Origin: Odiellus spinosus
Lineage: Eukaryota; Arthropoda; Arachnida; Opiliones; Phalangiidae
Assembly (NCBI GenBank): GCA_963920705.1
Contig: OY987232.1
Location: 8,744,200-8,808,199, forward strand
DNA: 64,000 nt
Reading direction: 5' to 3'
The translations under genes were made by a program, and so were the position numbers. This document shows, one piece after another, positions 1 through 9,518 of this stretch. The notes beneath the pieces were generated by a model that worked only from the letters and a program-made list of their open reading frames with translations, had not been told where the DNA came from and ran no database searches. Position 1 is the first letter of the stretch, and each line of letters starts with the position of its first letter.

Positions 1-1
1 A

Positions 2-779
2 TTCAACAAAAACCTCGTCAAAGCCATTTACAAAAAACATTATAATTTTTGCAAGTACTTAACTTTGTTGGAAAATTTGGAATGGATTGAAAGGTACCCT
101 GATAATATTACAAGAAGGTACTATTATAATGGGTTCTATATTTGGAAAGTTAAATGCTTCAAATCCATTACCATCAATCACCCCTGGATGGAGGAATATG
201 ACTTTTGGCGATTTTTTCCAAGCCCGCACGACGAAATGAGTCGTTTAAATACCTTATCTTTCAAACATTGGAAAGTCGAAGGGTTTCCGAGTTATATTAA
301 CGGTCACTATTTTGAGGATGAGAAACTGGTGGAATACGTTCTGCATAGTCTCAATAAGCAACTTACCGAAAAAATACCAATCTCTAAAAAATGAATATAA
401 CTTTAATGAACAATATAGTATTTATCTAGGTGACGGGTGGTGGTATGTCCTCGACAAAGATAGTCAGCGTGAAAATCTCGATGTAAGTGATCTCGAAGTA
501 GATTTTATGTCCCAGAGTTTCAAGTTTTCCTACGACTATATGATTTTTACGAGATTCATTAAGGGATACATTTCTTGCATTTTTAATCTCTTAACTCTAC
601 AAGTTCCCGATTGCTCGCATTTATCAGGCTTTGTCTCGTATACGGAAGAAGAATCAATGAACTTTATATATGAAGTCTTGGAACAAAGAAAGAAAAGATC
701 ATTAAAAAAAAGCCCCTTACGTATATTTCGGGGTTTATCGACTTTGGAGGTTGACATTTTATTGGCCCATCGCCGTTAA
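2..779 (+). pseudogene. Polinton accessory gene, 5' end outside window, frameshifted
   Basis: A frame open from base 2 runs to a stop at 392-394. A second frame carries on from about 360 to a stop at 777-779, so this looks like one protein split by a frameshift between about 355 and 395. I do not recognise the family. The visible product is rich in aromatic residues (WWYV, KVKCF, FYIW) with a basic tail (RKKRSLKK) and no membrane segment. It lies just upstream of the DNA polymerase in the same orientation, a usual place for Polinton accessory genes. The start lies to the left of the window. The single-gene reading is inference. Confidence 0.45.
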
Positions 780-817
780 AAGCGAGCCGCGTTTTAACTT
801 TCAAAACATTTCGAGCT

Positions 818-952
818 ATGAGTAGCCAAGAATCGGACAGCGATCAGGATGAACAGCCATTAGATTTAAGTTTAAAAAGTAACCCAAAACAATTTTGTTC
901 TATTGATAAAATTCTAGCTAAACACTCACGAAATACAAATGTCAGCAGATAG
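818..952 (+). CDS. small acidic protein with PLDLS (CtBP-binding-type) motif
   Basis: ATG 818-820 to TAG 950-952, 44 residues. The N-terminus is acidic (ESDSDQDEQ) and leads directly into PLDLSLK at residues 14-20. PxDLS is the established short motif by which cellular repressors and the adenovirus E1A tail bind the CtBP co-repressor. The polymerase frame opens at about 922 in another frame and overlaps this ORF's end, so this may be the polymerase N-terminus cut off by a one-base indel rather than a separate gene. Function is inferred from the motif alone; a 44-residue ORF can arise by chance. Confidence 0.45.
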   Translation: MSSQESDSDQDEQPLDLSLKSNPKQFCSIDKILAKHSRNTNVSR

Positions 953-960
953 AAGGTAAA

Positions 961-3900
961 GTGCGCTTCAAAAATTTGGATCAAATTAAACTGACTGAAA
1001 TTCACGAAACTTTTGTCAGTATTATAAACTCTTTACTGTACGAATTGTTACGGGACTACCAAGGGTACAATCGAGTACGCTTCTGTATTCGCTCGGATGA
1101 ATTGGATAGTCCGATTAACCTAGCCTTTATGAACATAAATGACCTAACAGCCGAAAGAGTTATTTGAGCTATTAGTCAAGTAGCGCAATCGAACCAAAAT
1201 TTTCATCTTGAGAGTTCACTGACTTTTGACGTAGTTCTATTACAATGTGACGTCCCAGTTGGAGCTCTCCAAAAAGGTTTGAATCGTCGAAATATTGTCC
1301 CTTTTGATACATTTATTAAAATCAACCCCAATTACATTTATCTGGAAAATGATGATCATTTATGTTTCGGCCGAGCTTTGGCTATTGGTATCTTTTTAGC
1401 CGATCTCAGGGTCGAGAAAAGAAAGAACAAAGCCTTCAAACTGAACAAAGAGCAGACATATTTTTATAAAGTATTGCGAGACAATACGAAGGATGTACAG
1501 AAACGTGAAGCTCTACTCTTATACCATAATGCCAAAATCGAACCAGGGGCCGTTAACTTGAAAAGTATCGAAAAATTCCAACAATTTCTGGTCGACTACC
1601 AAATTATCATTATTCGATTAGAAAATATTAATGAATTTTATTTTCGCGGTCCCTGGCGTGAAAAACAAATTTTTATGGTTATTGTGAACGATCACGTGCA
1701 TATATTGAAGGATTATCATTGTTTGAAGGGTGGCCAGTCCTATTGTCCAAAATGCTTAAAGATTTTTACTCGAAATAGTCAAATTAAAGAACACGATTGC
1801 GAGTCGCGTGTGAATTGTAGTAGATGTCGTACGCTAAACGTTTTCCACGAGGAAATTAACATTCCGTTACAGAGATGTCGCGACTGTGGGCGTTACTTTA
1901 GAGGTCCAGATTGCTTCAATTTACATTTAGCTAACGGCACGTGTAAAAATTTTAAACGATGCGTAAAATGTGGATTAGAATTGAAAGACAATCACGAATG
2001 CTCGAGGCCCTGTAAGAATTGTCGGAGAAAACACGAAAAAAACCGTTGTTACGTCATGCCTTTGGATACCAAGTACGAAAAGAGACGTTATTGTTATTTT
2101 TACACTGAGACTGTGACCAAAAATAACGAACATGTCCCAGTTCTGTTGGTTAGCGCCATGGAAAATGAAGAAGACGGAGAATACACCTACAGTATTTTCC
2201 GAGGGTTTGATTGCATTGACCAGTTTATGGCGTACCTCTTCCAAACGAAAGATACCTATATTCAACACGCCACGAAACGTATGAAGAAAACGGTTCCAGT
2301 CTTTGAAAACCTAACCTTAATCTCTTTAAGGGCTTTGACTCATTCTTCATTTTAAACGCCTTTTTAAAAATGTCCATTACCCCTGATGTTGTCTTTAAAG
2401 GTAGCAAGCTGCTGGCCATCTTTCTGAACCAACAAAAAATGAAATTCTTGGATTCCTTTAATTTTGTGGCTCAACCTTTAAGATCGTTTCCCGCCACGTT
2501 TTCATTGGGTAAAAGCAAAAAAGAATTTTTCCCTTATATTTTTCATACTGAAGATTAGATTACGTCGGACCTCTTCCTAGCAGACTATTTTCAACCTGAA
2601 TACATGAAAGAAAAAGATTACGCCGAGTTTAGCCAGTGGTACGAAGAGAAGAAAAAGCAACCAGTCCATAATTTACGCGAAGAATTGGAGTATTACACAA
2701 TCATGGATGTCAAGGTGTTACAACAAGGAATGTATACCTATCGAAGATTATTCCAGCAAGAAACCGCTTACGACGTTATGAACATGAATGCTTTGACCAT
2801 TGCCGGGGCCTGTACTAACATATTTCTGCACAAGTACCTGGAATAATTTAGTTTAGGCGTTGTTCCGGCAAACGGATATGGAAACAATGTCAATCAAAGT
2901 CAAGCCGCATTAAAATGGTTTGCTTGGGAAGCTGAGAAACGTAACATCGACATACAAACCACCTTATCGTTGGGAGGTGAAAAGAAAATTGGTCGTTTTC
3001 CGGTTGACGGGTATTGCGCTAATCCAGAAATCATTTTTCAATACGACGGGGATTTTTTTCACGGATGCCCGCTTCATACAAAGGGTAGCCAGTGGAATCC
3101 TTTGTTACAAGATTCTTTCAAAAACCTGTACGAAAGAACTTTAGATCGAGATGACGCCATCAAAGCCGACGCCCCCAATGCCGAGTACGTCCGAATCTGG
3201 AGCTGCGAATGGGAAGAAATGCTGAAGACTAACCATGAGTTAAAAACATTCTGCAAATCTTTATCTTTTCGCGAGCCAATTGGTCCGAAATCCGCTTTAT
3301 ACGGCGGTCGGACAGAAGGTCTCGTTTTGTACCGAAAGGCTCAACCGGATGAGAAGATATGTGTGGAAAACGATCTTGAGTCTTGCACCCACAGCGACCA
3401 AGAAAGGGCTTTCAACGGCTGCTGGACGAGTGTTGAAATATACAATGCCGTGGAATTTGGATACGTCATAATGGAAATTTTCGAAGTTCATCACTACGTT
3501 GAAAGATACCGCTACGTTAAAGGGGAGGATCCAGGTTTCTTTGGAGGGTACATCAATACCTTTTTGAAGCTGAAAATTCAAAATTCGGGATGGCCGAGAG
3601 AAGTGAAAACGGAAGCCGAAAAATCGGAATATTTGAAGGGGATCAAGGAGAGGGAAGACATTGATATTAAAGCTGAGGATGTGACGTGCAACACCCCTCT
3701 CAGAACTCTTGCTAAGCTAGCACTGAATTCGTTGTGGGGGAGGAACTGCATGTCCCACGACAAGCCCAAGACGGTCTTTGTCAAAACCTACGAAGCCTAC
3801 ATATCCATTGTCACAGACCCGACTATCGAACTGACTGATATGCGACCTTTCAATGACGAAGTTTGTATGTTGTCTTACAAATACAAGAAAGATTTTTGTC

Positions 3901-4424
3901 CGACGTACTACAAAGGATCGCCTGTGGTTGGTTGCTTCGTTAGCTCCTATGGTCGCATTGTCTTGTTTCAAACTTTGCATCAGTTGGGGACCAGGATTTT
4001 ATATTATGACACTGACTCGGTTTTTTTTGTCCGAAAGAACAACGACGAAACAAATTTTCCACCCCTCGGTCAATTTATGGGAGACTGGACCGACGAAGTT
4101 CCGGGTACTTATGTCACTGAATTTGTGTGTTCAGGACCCAAATCGTATAGCTACAAAACAGCCGACGGTAAAAGCGTCACCAAAATGAAAGGCATTTCCC
4201 TCAATCGAAAAAATGAAGAAATCATCAATTTTGATTCGATAAAAGCGGCCTTGGACAAACCAGAAACCACGTACTCGGTGGAGGTCCCCTTTAACGTGGT
4301 GCGCAACAAGAGTCAGGCGAAGCTTTTTCTGGGTAATTTAAAGAAGACTTTTGGTGTCACCTTTAATAAAAGAATTATCAAAGATGATTTCTCGACAGTG
4401 CCCTTTGGATATTCGAACGAATAA
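961..4424 (+). pseudogene. polB: protein-primed type B DNA polymerase (Polinton PolB), degraded
   Basis: Replicative polymerase of Maverick/Polinton elements, with a 3'-5' exonuclease and a palm. The N-terminal third has a cysteine/histidine-rich zinc-binding tract (several CxxC pairs, about 1740-2060). Exo I reads Y-T-E instead of the expected D-x-E (about 2098-2110), Exo II GFDSFF is near 2331, and Exo III YYTIMD is near 2690. The palm shows motif B (LALNSLWG, about 3715) and motif C (YYDTD, 4002-4016). In-frame stops sit at 1165-1167 (TGA), 2556-2558 (TAG) and 2844-2846 (TAA), with a frameshift between about 2290 and 2335. Motif A (DxxSLYP) is not recognisable near 3370, suggesting an internal deletion. 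The gene cannot encode an active enzyme as read. The family call is firm. The true start may be upstream, joined to the 818 ORF. Confidence 0.93.
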
Positions 4425-4425
4425 G

Positions 4426-4728
4426 ATGTATCGTGAAAGTAAAAGATTGGAGACCTTTAACAATATCAATTGGTTGACGTCCTCGAAACATTTGCCACGC
4501 CACTCGTATCTAGCTTCGGAACTGGCTGAAGCGGGTTTTTTCTACTTGAACGAAGGTTGTAAGACTAGATGTTTCTGTTGTCACAATGAATTTGACTGGA
4601 GCGAAAGCAGTAGCGATGAATATCCACTGAGCGTACATCAAAGAGAAGCCCCGTTTTGCGCCTTTTTACTCGAGCGTACGAAGAAGCCCATCAAGAAAAA
4701 TTGGCCAAGGAAGCTGTGGAAAAACTGA
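4426..4728 (+). CDS. BIR-domain (IAP-like) protein, C-terminus probably frameshifted
   Basis: ATG 4426 follows the polymerase stop by one base. The 100-residue ORF is almost entirely one baculovirus IAP repeat: RLETF at 7-11, AEAGFFYL at 34-41, CFCC at 49-52, H71 and C78. This gives the zinc ligand set C49, C52, H71, C78 of the C-x2-C...H-x6-C type. BIR proteins usually bind caspases or IBM peptides and restrain apoptosis. No RING is visible. A second frame open from about 4678 to a TAG at 4806-4808 is helical and charged (EAHQEKLAKEAVEKL), so the original protein was probably about 125 residues and lost its tail to a frameshift near 4675. The BIR core itself is intact. Confidence 0.85.
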   Translation: MYRESKRLETFNNINWLTSSKHLPRHSYLASELAEAGFFYLNEGCKTRCFCCHNEFDWSESSSDEYPLSVHQREAPFCAFLLERTKKPIKKNWPRKLWKN

Positions 4729-4791
4729 CCATTTTGATGAAAAACAAACATATTTTGAGGTTTGTGGAAGCATTACGCGAGGTGGTATTAG

Positions 4792-5593
4792 ATGGATTTG
4801 GAAAATAGTATAAAAAAGGTGACATTTGACGAGATAACGGTTATTTGGTATATCCCTGTCGAGGATCGGATCAATTGGAATTTTGTCAATCATTTCCGTT
4901 TTAAAAAGAGAATTAAAGATTTTGAGCTTAAATTTCAAAAATGTCGTGTCGAATCAAATTTCAAGCCCCAATGCAGCTGTTGGGGAGTGGTCCAACCATG
5001 TGTGGTAAAACCACCTTTTAAAAAACCTTTTAAAAAACGCCGAGACTTTAATTGAACCTCCACTCAATAGGATCGTGTACTGTTATAAAGAGTACCAACC
5101 AAAATTTAAAGACATGCAGAAAGAAATAAAAAATTTAGAGTTTATTGAGGGATTGCCCCCAGAAGATCCCAATTTTTGGGATGAAAATTTGCATAATTTT
5201 TTAATTATTGATGACTTGGCCTTTACCTGTTATAATAACGCGCACATTGCTAATATCTATTGTGTTTCCTCGCACCATAAAAATGTGTCAGTGGCTTTGT
5301 TAACTCAAAATCTATTTGGGCAAGAAAAAGAAAGCCGAACAATTAGCCTTAATTCCTCGTATATCATATGTTTCAAAAATCCTCGTGATGGAAGTCAAAT
5401 AAACTACTTGAGTAGACAAATATTTCCCCATAACAAAAATCTAGTGGCCAAAGCTTTTCATCTAGTGACGGCTGCTAATCCATTTTCTTACTTGTGTATA
5501 GATTTAAAACAAAATATGCCTGAAGAGTTACGTTTAAGAAGTAACCTATTCCCTCACGAAGGTAATATGATCGTTGTTTGCAATGACAAATAA
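4792..5593 (+). pseudogene. A32/FtsK-type genome-packaging ATPase, frameshifted
   Basis: P-loop ATPase expected to translocate DNA into capsids. The reading begins at ATG 4792. The Walker A sequence GPTMCGKTTF lies at 4989-5018 in a different frame, and the remainder (about 5030-5593) is in a third frame, so two frameshifts flank the P-loop. Walker B reads FLIIDDLAF at about 5198-5224. The long C-terminal part ends at TAA 5591-5593. It sits between the BIR gene and the small virion genes, the usual Polinton position. Product and family are well supported; the copy is inactive as read. Confidence 0.88.
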
Positions 5594-5784
5594 ATAAGCT
5601 TGTTTCTTCAATAAAAGTGTTATTACGGATCTTGACTTTAAAAGAACATGGTGAGAAAACGTACCTCAAGACGTTTGCGGAGCAAGCGAAAACCAATATC
5701 ATTACTGAAAAAAAGTTTTATTACGGAACGCTCGGAGGGCTTTACGGACCCAAACCAGATTTACCAGACAACGGCATCCCCTGA
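5587..5784 (+). other. possible small ORF between ATPase and core-protein gene
   Basis: A 65-codon frame opens right after a TGA and overlaps the end of the ATPase gene. It contains a plausible-looking protein segment (EKKFYYGTLGGLYGPKP) but has no ATG. A different frame starts at ATG 5649 and gives a 57-residue arginine-rich peptide (RKRTSRRLRSKRK). One of these may be the 5' part of the next gene, separated by a frameshift. I cannot tell which is real. Confidence 0.25.
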
Positions 5785-5792
5785 AGAAACAC

Positions 5793-6116
5793 TTGCCTTT
5801 CTTACGGAGGTTAGTCAACGTTAGTCAAAAAGGAGGTGGGAAACTAGAGCAGTTTTTGAAAAGAGCCAATGCCCCTCAAATTAAATCAATCAACAAAACG
5901 TTTTTTAACTTGTTACGCGGTAACATTGAGATACCTGAGGAAGCCCGGTTGTACCTAAGACAGCACCGAGGTCTTGTCCGTCAATTAGGCAGTAAACGGG
6001 GGACCACCAAAACGAATCGGAAATTGTATATAAAACAGGCTGGAGGTCTGTTGCCCGGTTTAATCGGTGCTCTGGTACCGACCCTGATTTCAACAATTTC
6101 TTCTCTGGTACGATGA
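5793..6116 (+). CDS. small basic Polinton virion/core-type protein
   Basis: 107 codons with no in-frame ATG at the beginning (the frame opens near 5711 and the first candidate start is TTG 5793), so the N-terminus is uncertain. The body is basic and helical (FLKRANAPQIKSINK, RLYLRQHRGLVRQLGSK), followed by a Gly-Gly segment (KQAGGLLPGL) and a hydrophobic C-terminus (VPTLISTISSLV). This layout recurs next to the ATPase in Polintons and adintoviruses and resembles adenovirus-like core or membrane-active peptides; a precise role is not established here. The stop overlaps the next start as ATGA (6113-6116). Confidence 0.6.
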   Translation: MPFLRRLVNVSQKGGGKLEQFLKRANAPQIKSINKTFFNLLRGNIEIPEEARLYLRQHRGLVRQLGSKRGTTKTNRKLYIKQAGGLLPGLIGALVPTLISTISSLVR

Positions 6117-6820
6117 AGCGAATGGTTTTGTTACCAGACACGGCTCTTTCCTCGGAAGCGGGTAAAGAAGCCTCAGCTCTTGATCGTGAAATAAAGAGGA
6201 TTTTGAAAATGAACATGTCACCCGAAAACAAACTTCGACACTATTTGACGACACTACAACAATTTTTGACCATGAAAAGTTTAATAGAACCCCCCTCCGT
6301 CAACGTGCAAAACTTTCCAGCCAGTCTGACGGCACCAATATCAACACCAGCGCCACCATTGACCGGACCGACGCAAATTACACCTACACCGAGCTGGTTT
6401 CCGAGTTTTACAACTTCTCCCGCCTTAGCGTTGTCGTCAACTGGTACGTCTACACCGCTCGCTTCTATATCACGGACTCCTACCCCTCCACCTCAGATAT
6501 CAGCCGGAGCATCAAGCAGTCAGACCCAGCGTTTGTCACAAGCGATATCGAATCTGTTGACTTCGCAAGCGGCGTCCTCTTTACCTCCGCTACAAGTTGC
6601 TCACCTGCCTCCGAAGCGTAGCGCGAGCAGCGTGGCCCAAAAACTATTGGCGAAAAATCGAGAAGAGAAACGAGAGCATCAAAGGTACGCCCGTCGTACG
6701 CTTACTTTGAAAGATGCTACTGATATTGCCGATGATGAGGATGTGCCACCCCGAATGACTATGAGAAAAAATCCCAAAAAGACTAAACAATCTGGTAAAG
6801 GAACATTACTTTGGGAGTAA
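6113..6820 (+). CDS. Polinton conserved protein with Pro/Ser/Thr-rich middle
   Basis: 235 residues, intact, ATG in an ATGA overlap with the preceding stop. The N-terminal 60 residues are helical (KMVLL-type beginning, then LDREIKRILKMNMSPENKLRHYLTTL in two short quotes: LDREIKRILKMN, SPENKLRHYLTTL). The middle (about 60-165) is low-complexity Pro/Ser/Thr/Ala and the end is highly basic (KNREEKREHQRYARR, KKTKQSGKG). Genes with this KMVL-type start sit beside the core gene in many Polintons and are presumed virion proteins. It is one of the unbroken genes of the element. Confidence 0.65.
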   Translation: MKRMVLLPDTALSSEAGKEASALDREIKRILKMNMSPENKLRHYLTTLQQFLTMKSLIEPPSVNVQNFPASLTAPISTPAPPLTGPTQITPTPSWFPSFTTSPALALSSTGTSTPLASISRTPTPPPQISAGASSSQTQRLSQAISNLLTSQAASSLPPLQVAHLPPKRSASSVAQKLLAKNREEKREHQRYARRTLTLKDATDIADDEDVPPRMTMRKNPKKTKQSGKGTLLWE

Positions 6821-7209
6821 TTGACAATGATTTATTCTATCGCGAAAAATTTGCTAAACTGGTTTTATGCATAGTAATATTTTTGAACATTACGTTTTGG
6901 CTAATTTTATTTTTACCCATTTTGTTACTTTGCCTTTTATATACCAAGTTTAAGCATAGGAATTCAATCTGTTGCGAATGTCCGGGATTAGTCCGTCTTT
7001 ATTTTCACGATTCGCAGTTTCGTCGAGCATATTTTTTTATTTGGTGTAATTCTTTGCACTTTATTATTTTTCTTGTAAAAGCCCTATTATCATTTAATCT
7101 TAAAAAAGTTAAAATGCTGTATTATTCAGCCTTGTTTGTCTTTACTTCTGTTTTAGGCGCGGGTTACGGTGGTTTTTGTAATTATTGTCATAAACGTATA
7201 ACAAAGTAA
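6811..7209 (+). CDS. small multi-pass membrane protein of the Polinton
   Basis: The frame is open from 6811 (TTG) with no ATG before the middle of the protein, so the start is unclear; an ATG at 6828 is in another frame, which may mark a 5' frameshift. Three hydrophobic segments are visible: residues 15-46 (VLCIVIFLNITFWLILF), about 75-95 (FFIWCNSLHFIIFLV) and 101-121. A Cys pair (CCEC) lies between the first two. It is the last plus-strand gene before the convergent poly(A) site. Function unknown; I recognise no family. Confidence 0.5.
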   Translation: MGVIDNDLFYREKFAKLVLCIVIFLNITFWLILFLPILLLCLLYTKFKHRNSICCECPGLVRLYFHDSQFRRAYFFIWCNSLHFIIFLVKALLSFNLKKVKMLYYSALFVFTSVLGAGYGGFCNYCHKRITK

Positions 7210-7225
7210 TAAAATGTTTTTTATT
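7208..7225. terminator. bidirectional poly(A) signals between convergent gene blocks
   Basis: AATAAA on the plus strand (7208-7213) is followed six bases later by TTTATT (7220-7225), an AATAAA on the minus strand. The plus signal overlaps the stop of the membrane-protein gene. The minus signal lies about 90 bases beyond the protease stop. This is a compact convergent terminator of the kind seen in small DNA viruses. Confidence 0.6.
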
Positions 7226-7313
7226 CAAGACAAGATTGATTTTTAAGATTCCATAAATGTATAAGCATATTTAACATAATTATAGAGTCGTTGAACGTTT
7301 TGTCATTCTTGTT

Positions 7314-7671
7314 TTACATATCTTGAAGGATATCTTCGAAAGAAATTCCGGAGCACAGGTTTGTCAGAACAAAAATGACGTGTCCGCCGCAGGAGAAAGA
7401 TTTGGTTGGCTGCAGTTGTGTAAGATTGTGTTTCCAGTTTGAGGCGTATCTCGACAAATCTAATCAGTAAAAATCCGGTTCTTTCATTTTTATCCACGTA
7501 GACGCCCATCCAATGCATTCCACTTTCAGTCGAAGGTTGCGAGTTGATGACGAAACAAAAGGGCGTAAAATCTGGTTTCTTGGGTAGAATATCTTGAGGG
7601 TAAACCCCGATAAAAAATGGTCTAGTACGGGGATCGCATTGCAAAAAACGTTGTAAATCTTCGGTATTCAT
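7314..7671 (-). pseudogene. adenain-like cysteine protease (peptidase C5 type), frameshifted
   Basis: Maturation protease of Polinton capsids. It starts at ATG 7671-7669. The active-site histidine lies in GMHWMGVYVDKN. The catalytic Cys region, SCGGHVIFVL, is found in another frame that ends at TAA 7316-7314, so a frameshift separates the two catalytic residues near 7470-7490. The start overlaps the integrase stop as ATGA (7668-7671). The frame used before the break runs on to about 7303 without the Cys motif. Length, about 119 codons, fits the compact Polinton proteases. Confidence 0.82.
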
Positions 7672-8611
7672 AATTCGATTTTTTGAAGCTCGGGCTCGTA
7701 AAAGCTACCCTTAATTATTTCATCATTTTCGTCTTGTATGACGTAAGCGGGCGGATCTCGAAATAACTTTTTTAATAACAAAAATTTCCGTTGTCCAGTA
7801 CCCAGTATAACCTTTAGCAAAAACCCCTTTATCAGCCGCTATTCTAACCAGATCACCGACTCGTAACTTTGGGACTTTTCTTTTTACGCTTCTATTCATG
7901 TATAATCTTTTCCAGACAAGATGTTCGTTATTTATAGTAACATTTTTGGGTGCCATTCCAATGGTTGAATGGACAGTTTGATTGTAACCATCAACCAATT
8001 TTTGTAAATGTTTCGAGTAATTATAATCCTGGTTCTTGGTCATAAGTCGAAACATTCGACTTTTTAAAGTTCTATTCCAACGTTCTATGATCCCACATTT
8101 TATATTACCATCACTAGCGTACCAGACGATCCCTTTTCGTTTTAAATAAGCTTGAACTTCTTTATTAATAAATTCGGTACCCGCGTCTGTATTCAACTTT
8201 AAAGGAGTTCGTTCTCGAAAAATTGATTCGAGAGCCGGAATAATTTCGTTAGCCGTTTTTTTCTTGAGTGGTTTAGCCCAAGCGTAGCGCGATAGCACGT
8301 CAATAACCGTTAAAATATATCGATATCTATTGTTGAATTTGGCCAACCAGATCCGCTTGGAATATTTCATCTTTAGTATTAACAAAAGTTTTATTTCTCG
8401 GAAACCTTTTTCTTCGATTTCTATGTTTTGTATAGGCTGGTTGAGACCTTGACCAGGTGATGACGTCTCGAGTCTTAACACGAGGGAGAGCTGAATGCAG
8501 TTTTTTTAACGACCCTAAACTAGCGGGGTGTTGCGGATCGTAATATATCCGGGCTAGATCTTGAGCTACGCGTTTCGTGACCATAGTATGTGTAATAATG
8601 ACATCAAACAA
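7668..8611 (-). pseudogene. retroviral-type (rve) Polinton integrase, two frameshifts
   Basis: DDE integrase that inserts the element. The N-terminal portion (8611 down to about 8330) holds the zinc-binding-like region and the first catalytic Asp in FQADLV. A frameshift near 8330-8340 leads to the rest of the core, with the second Asp in NTDAGTEF and the Glu in GIIERWNRTLK. The C-terminus has a chromo/SH3-like stretch (GYTGYWTTEIFVIKKV). A second frameshift near 7755 precedes the last 28 or so codons, ending at TGA 7670-7668. All three catalytic residues are still present, but spread over broken frames. MVTKRVAQD at about 8584 is an alternative start. Confidence 0.9.
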
Positions 8612-8703
8612 TCAAAAAGGTTATTTTATATTTTTTATTTTTATCCAACACAATCGCAAAAAACATGGTTTTTCAAGTCTACAATATCATTAATTATTTC
8701 CAT

Positions 8704-9366
8704 TTACCATTCTTCAAAGTTGTCGGATCCGTATTTGCCAAGAAACTCAAACCTGATATCTTCCCGGTTTAAAGCTTGAACGGCCTCGATCAAATCCTTC
8801 TCACGTCTTTTGTCATATTCTAGACTTCTGTTGTAAGGATAAGGAAATTCCTGGGCTAACTTCCCAGCCTTTTCTTCGAAGAGATAATGTCCAATTTTGT
8901 CGACAATCAGATCTTTCAAACCATTCTTTCTCGTTATTTGAGTTTGATTTTGACGTTCTTCATCCAGTTCCGGTTTCAGCTGTTTCAGTCTGAGCCAAGT
9001 ATCTTTTCTAAAGGTAAATCCGTTCGATGTAGCAAACCAGGAGTCTCAGAATTTTGAGTCATCGGGAGTATATTGACGAATATCAATAAACTTCATTCCG
9101 CTTCCCGAAATATGCCCTTCGAGTTGAAAGTTCTCCACTAATCGAGTATGAAAGCGTGGTAACACGTCTTCGAAGAAATCGTTAACAACGTCTCTTAAGC
9201 TCCAGATATTTTCCCAGACCTGGAGTTGAAGATGAACAACGGATTTGGCGTCATTCCGACGAATAAAGAAACTTTCGCCAGAAACGCTTATTCCAATCGT
9301 CTGTTTGTCGGAGATAAAATGTTCTTGCGGCATGATAACGCGAGATCCGCCAGCGATATGATTCAA
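8704..9366 (-). pseudogene. PC4/Sub1-like ssDNA-binding protein, one in-frame stop
   Basis: One frame runs from about 9366 to 8704 with a single TGA at 9048-9046. Just before the stop is KFIDIRQYTPDD, and after it WFATSNGFTFRKDTWLRL. Together they match the PC4 pattern of a (V/I)DIRxY strand, then a (K/S)xGxxx turn and W(x)2L helix. PC4-type proteins bind single-stranded DNA as dimers and modulate transcription or replication. A TTG begins the frame; the real N-terminus probably lies in another frame near 9380-9460. The C-terminal 70 residues are charged and unrecognised. The PC4 call is my own pattern match and needs a profile search. Confidence 0.5.
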
Positions 9367-9518
9367 AAAGTTCTTTTTAAACTTCTTTTAAGGCTTTTTT
9401 CATCTCTTGGAAATTCCAACAGGATCGAACAAATCCGACTTCTCTAAGATTGTTTCGAACTGTCACCACCAGGTTTAGTTCCTTTCGTTGAGAGAAGAAA
9501 ACGTACTCGTCCATCCTC

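Noticed and set aside
2163-4188. several 60-111-residue ORFs on both strands within the polymerase
   Set aside because: Alternate-frame shadows; none has family motifs, while the polymerase frame carries exonuclease and palm motifs.
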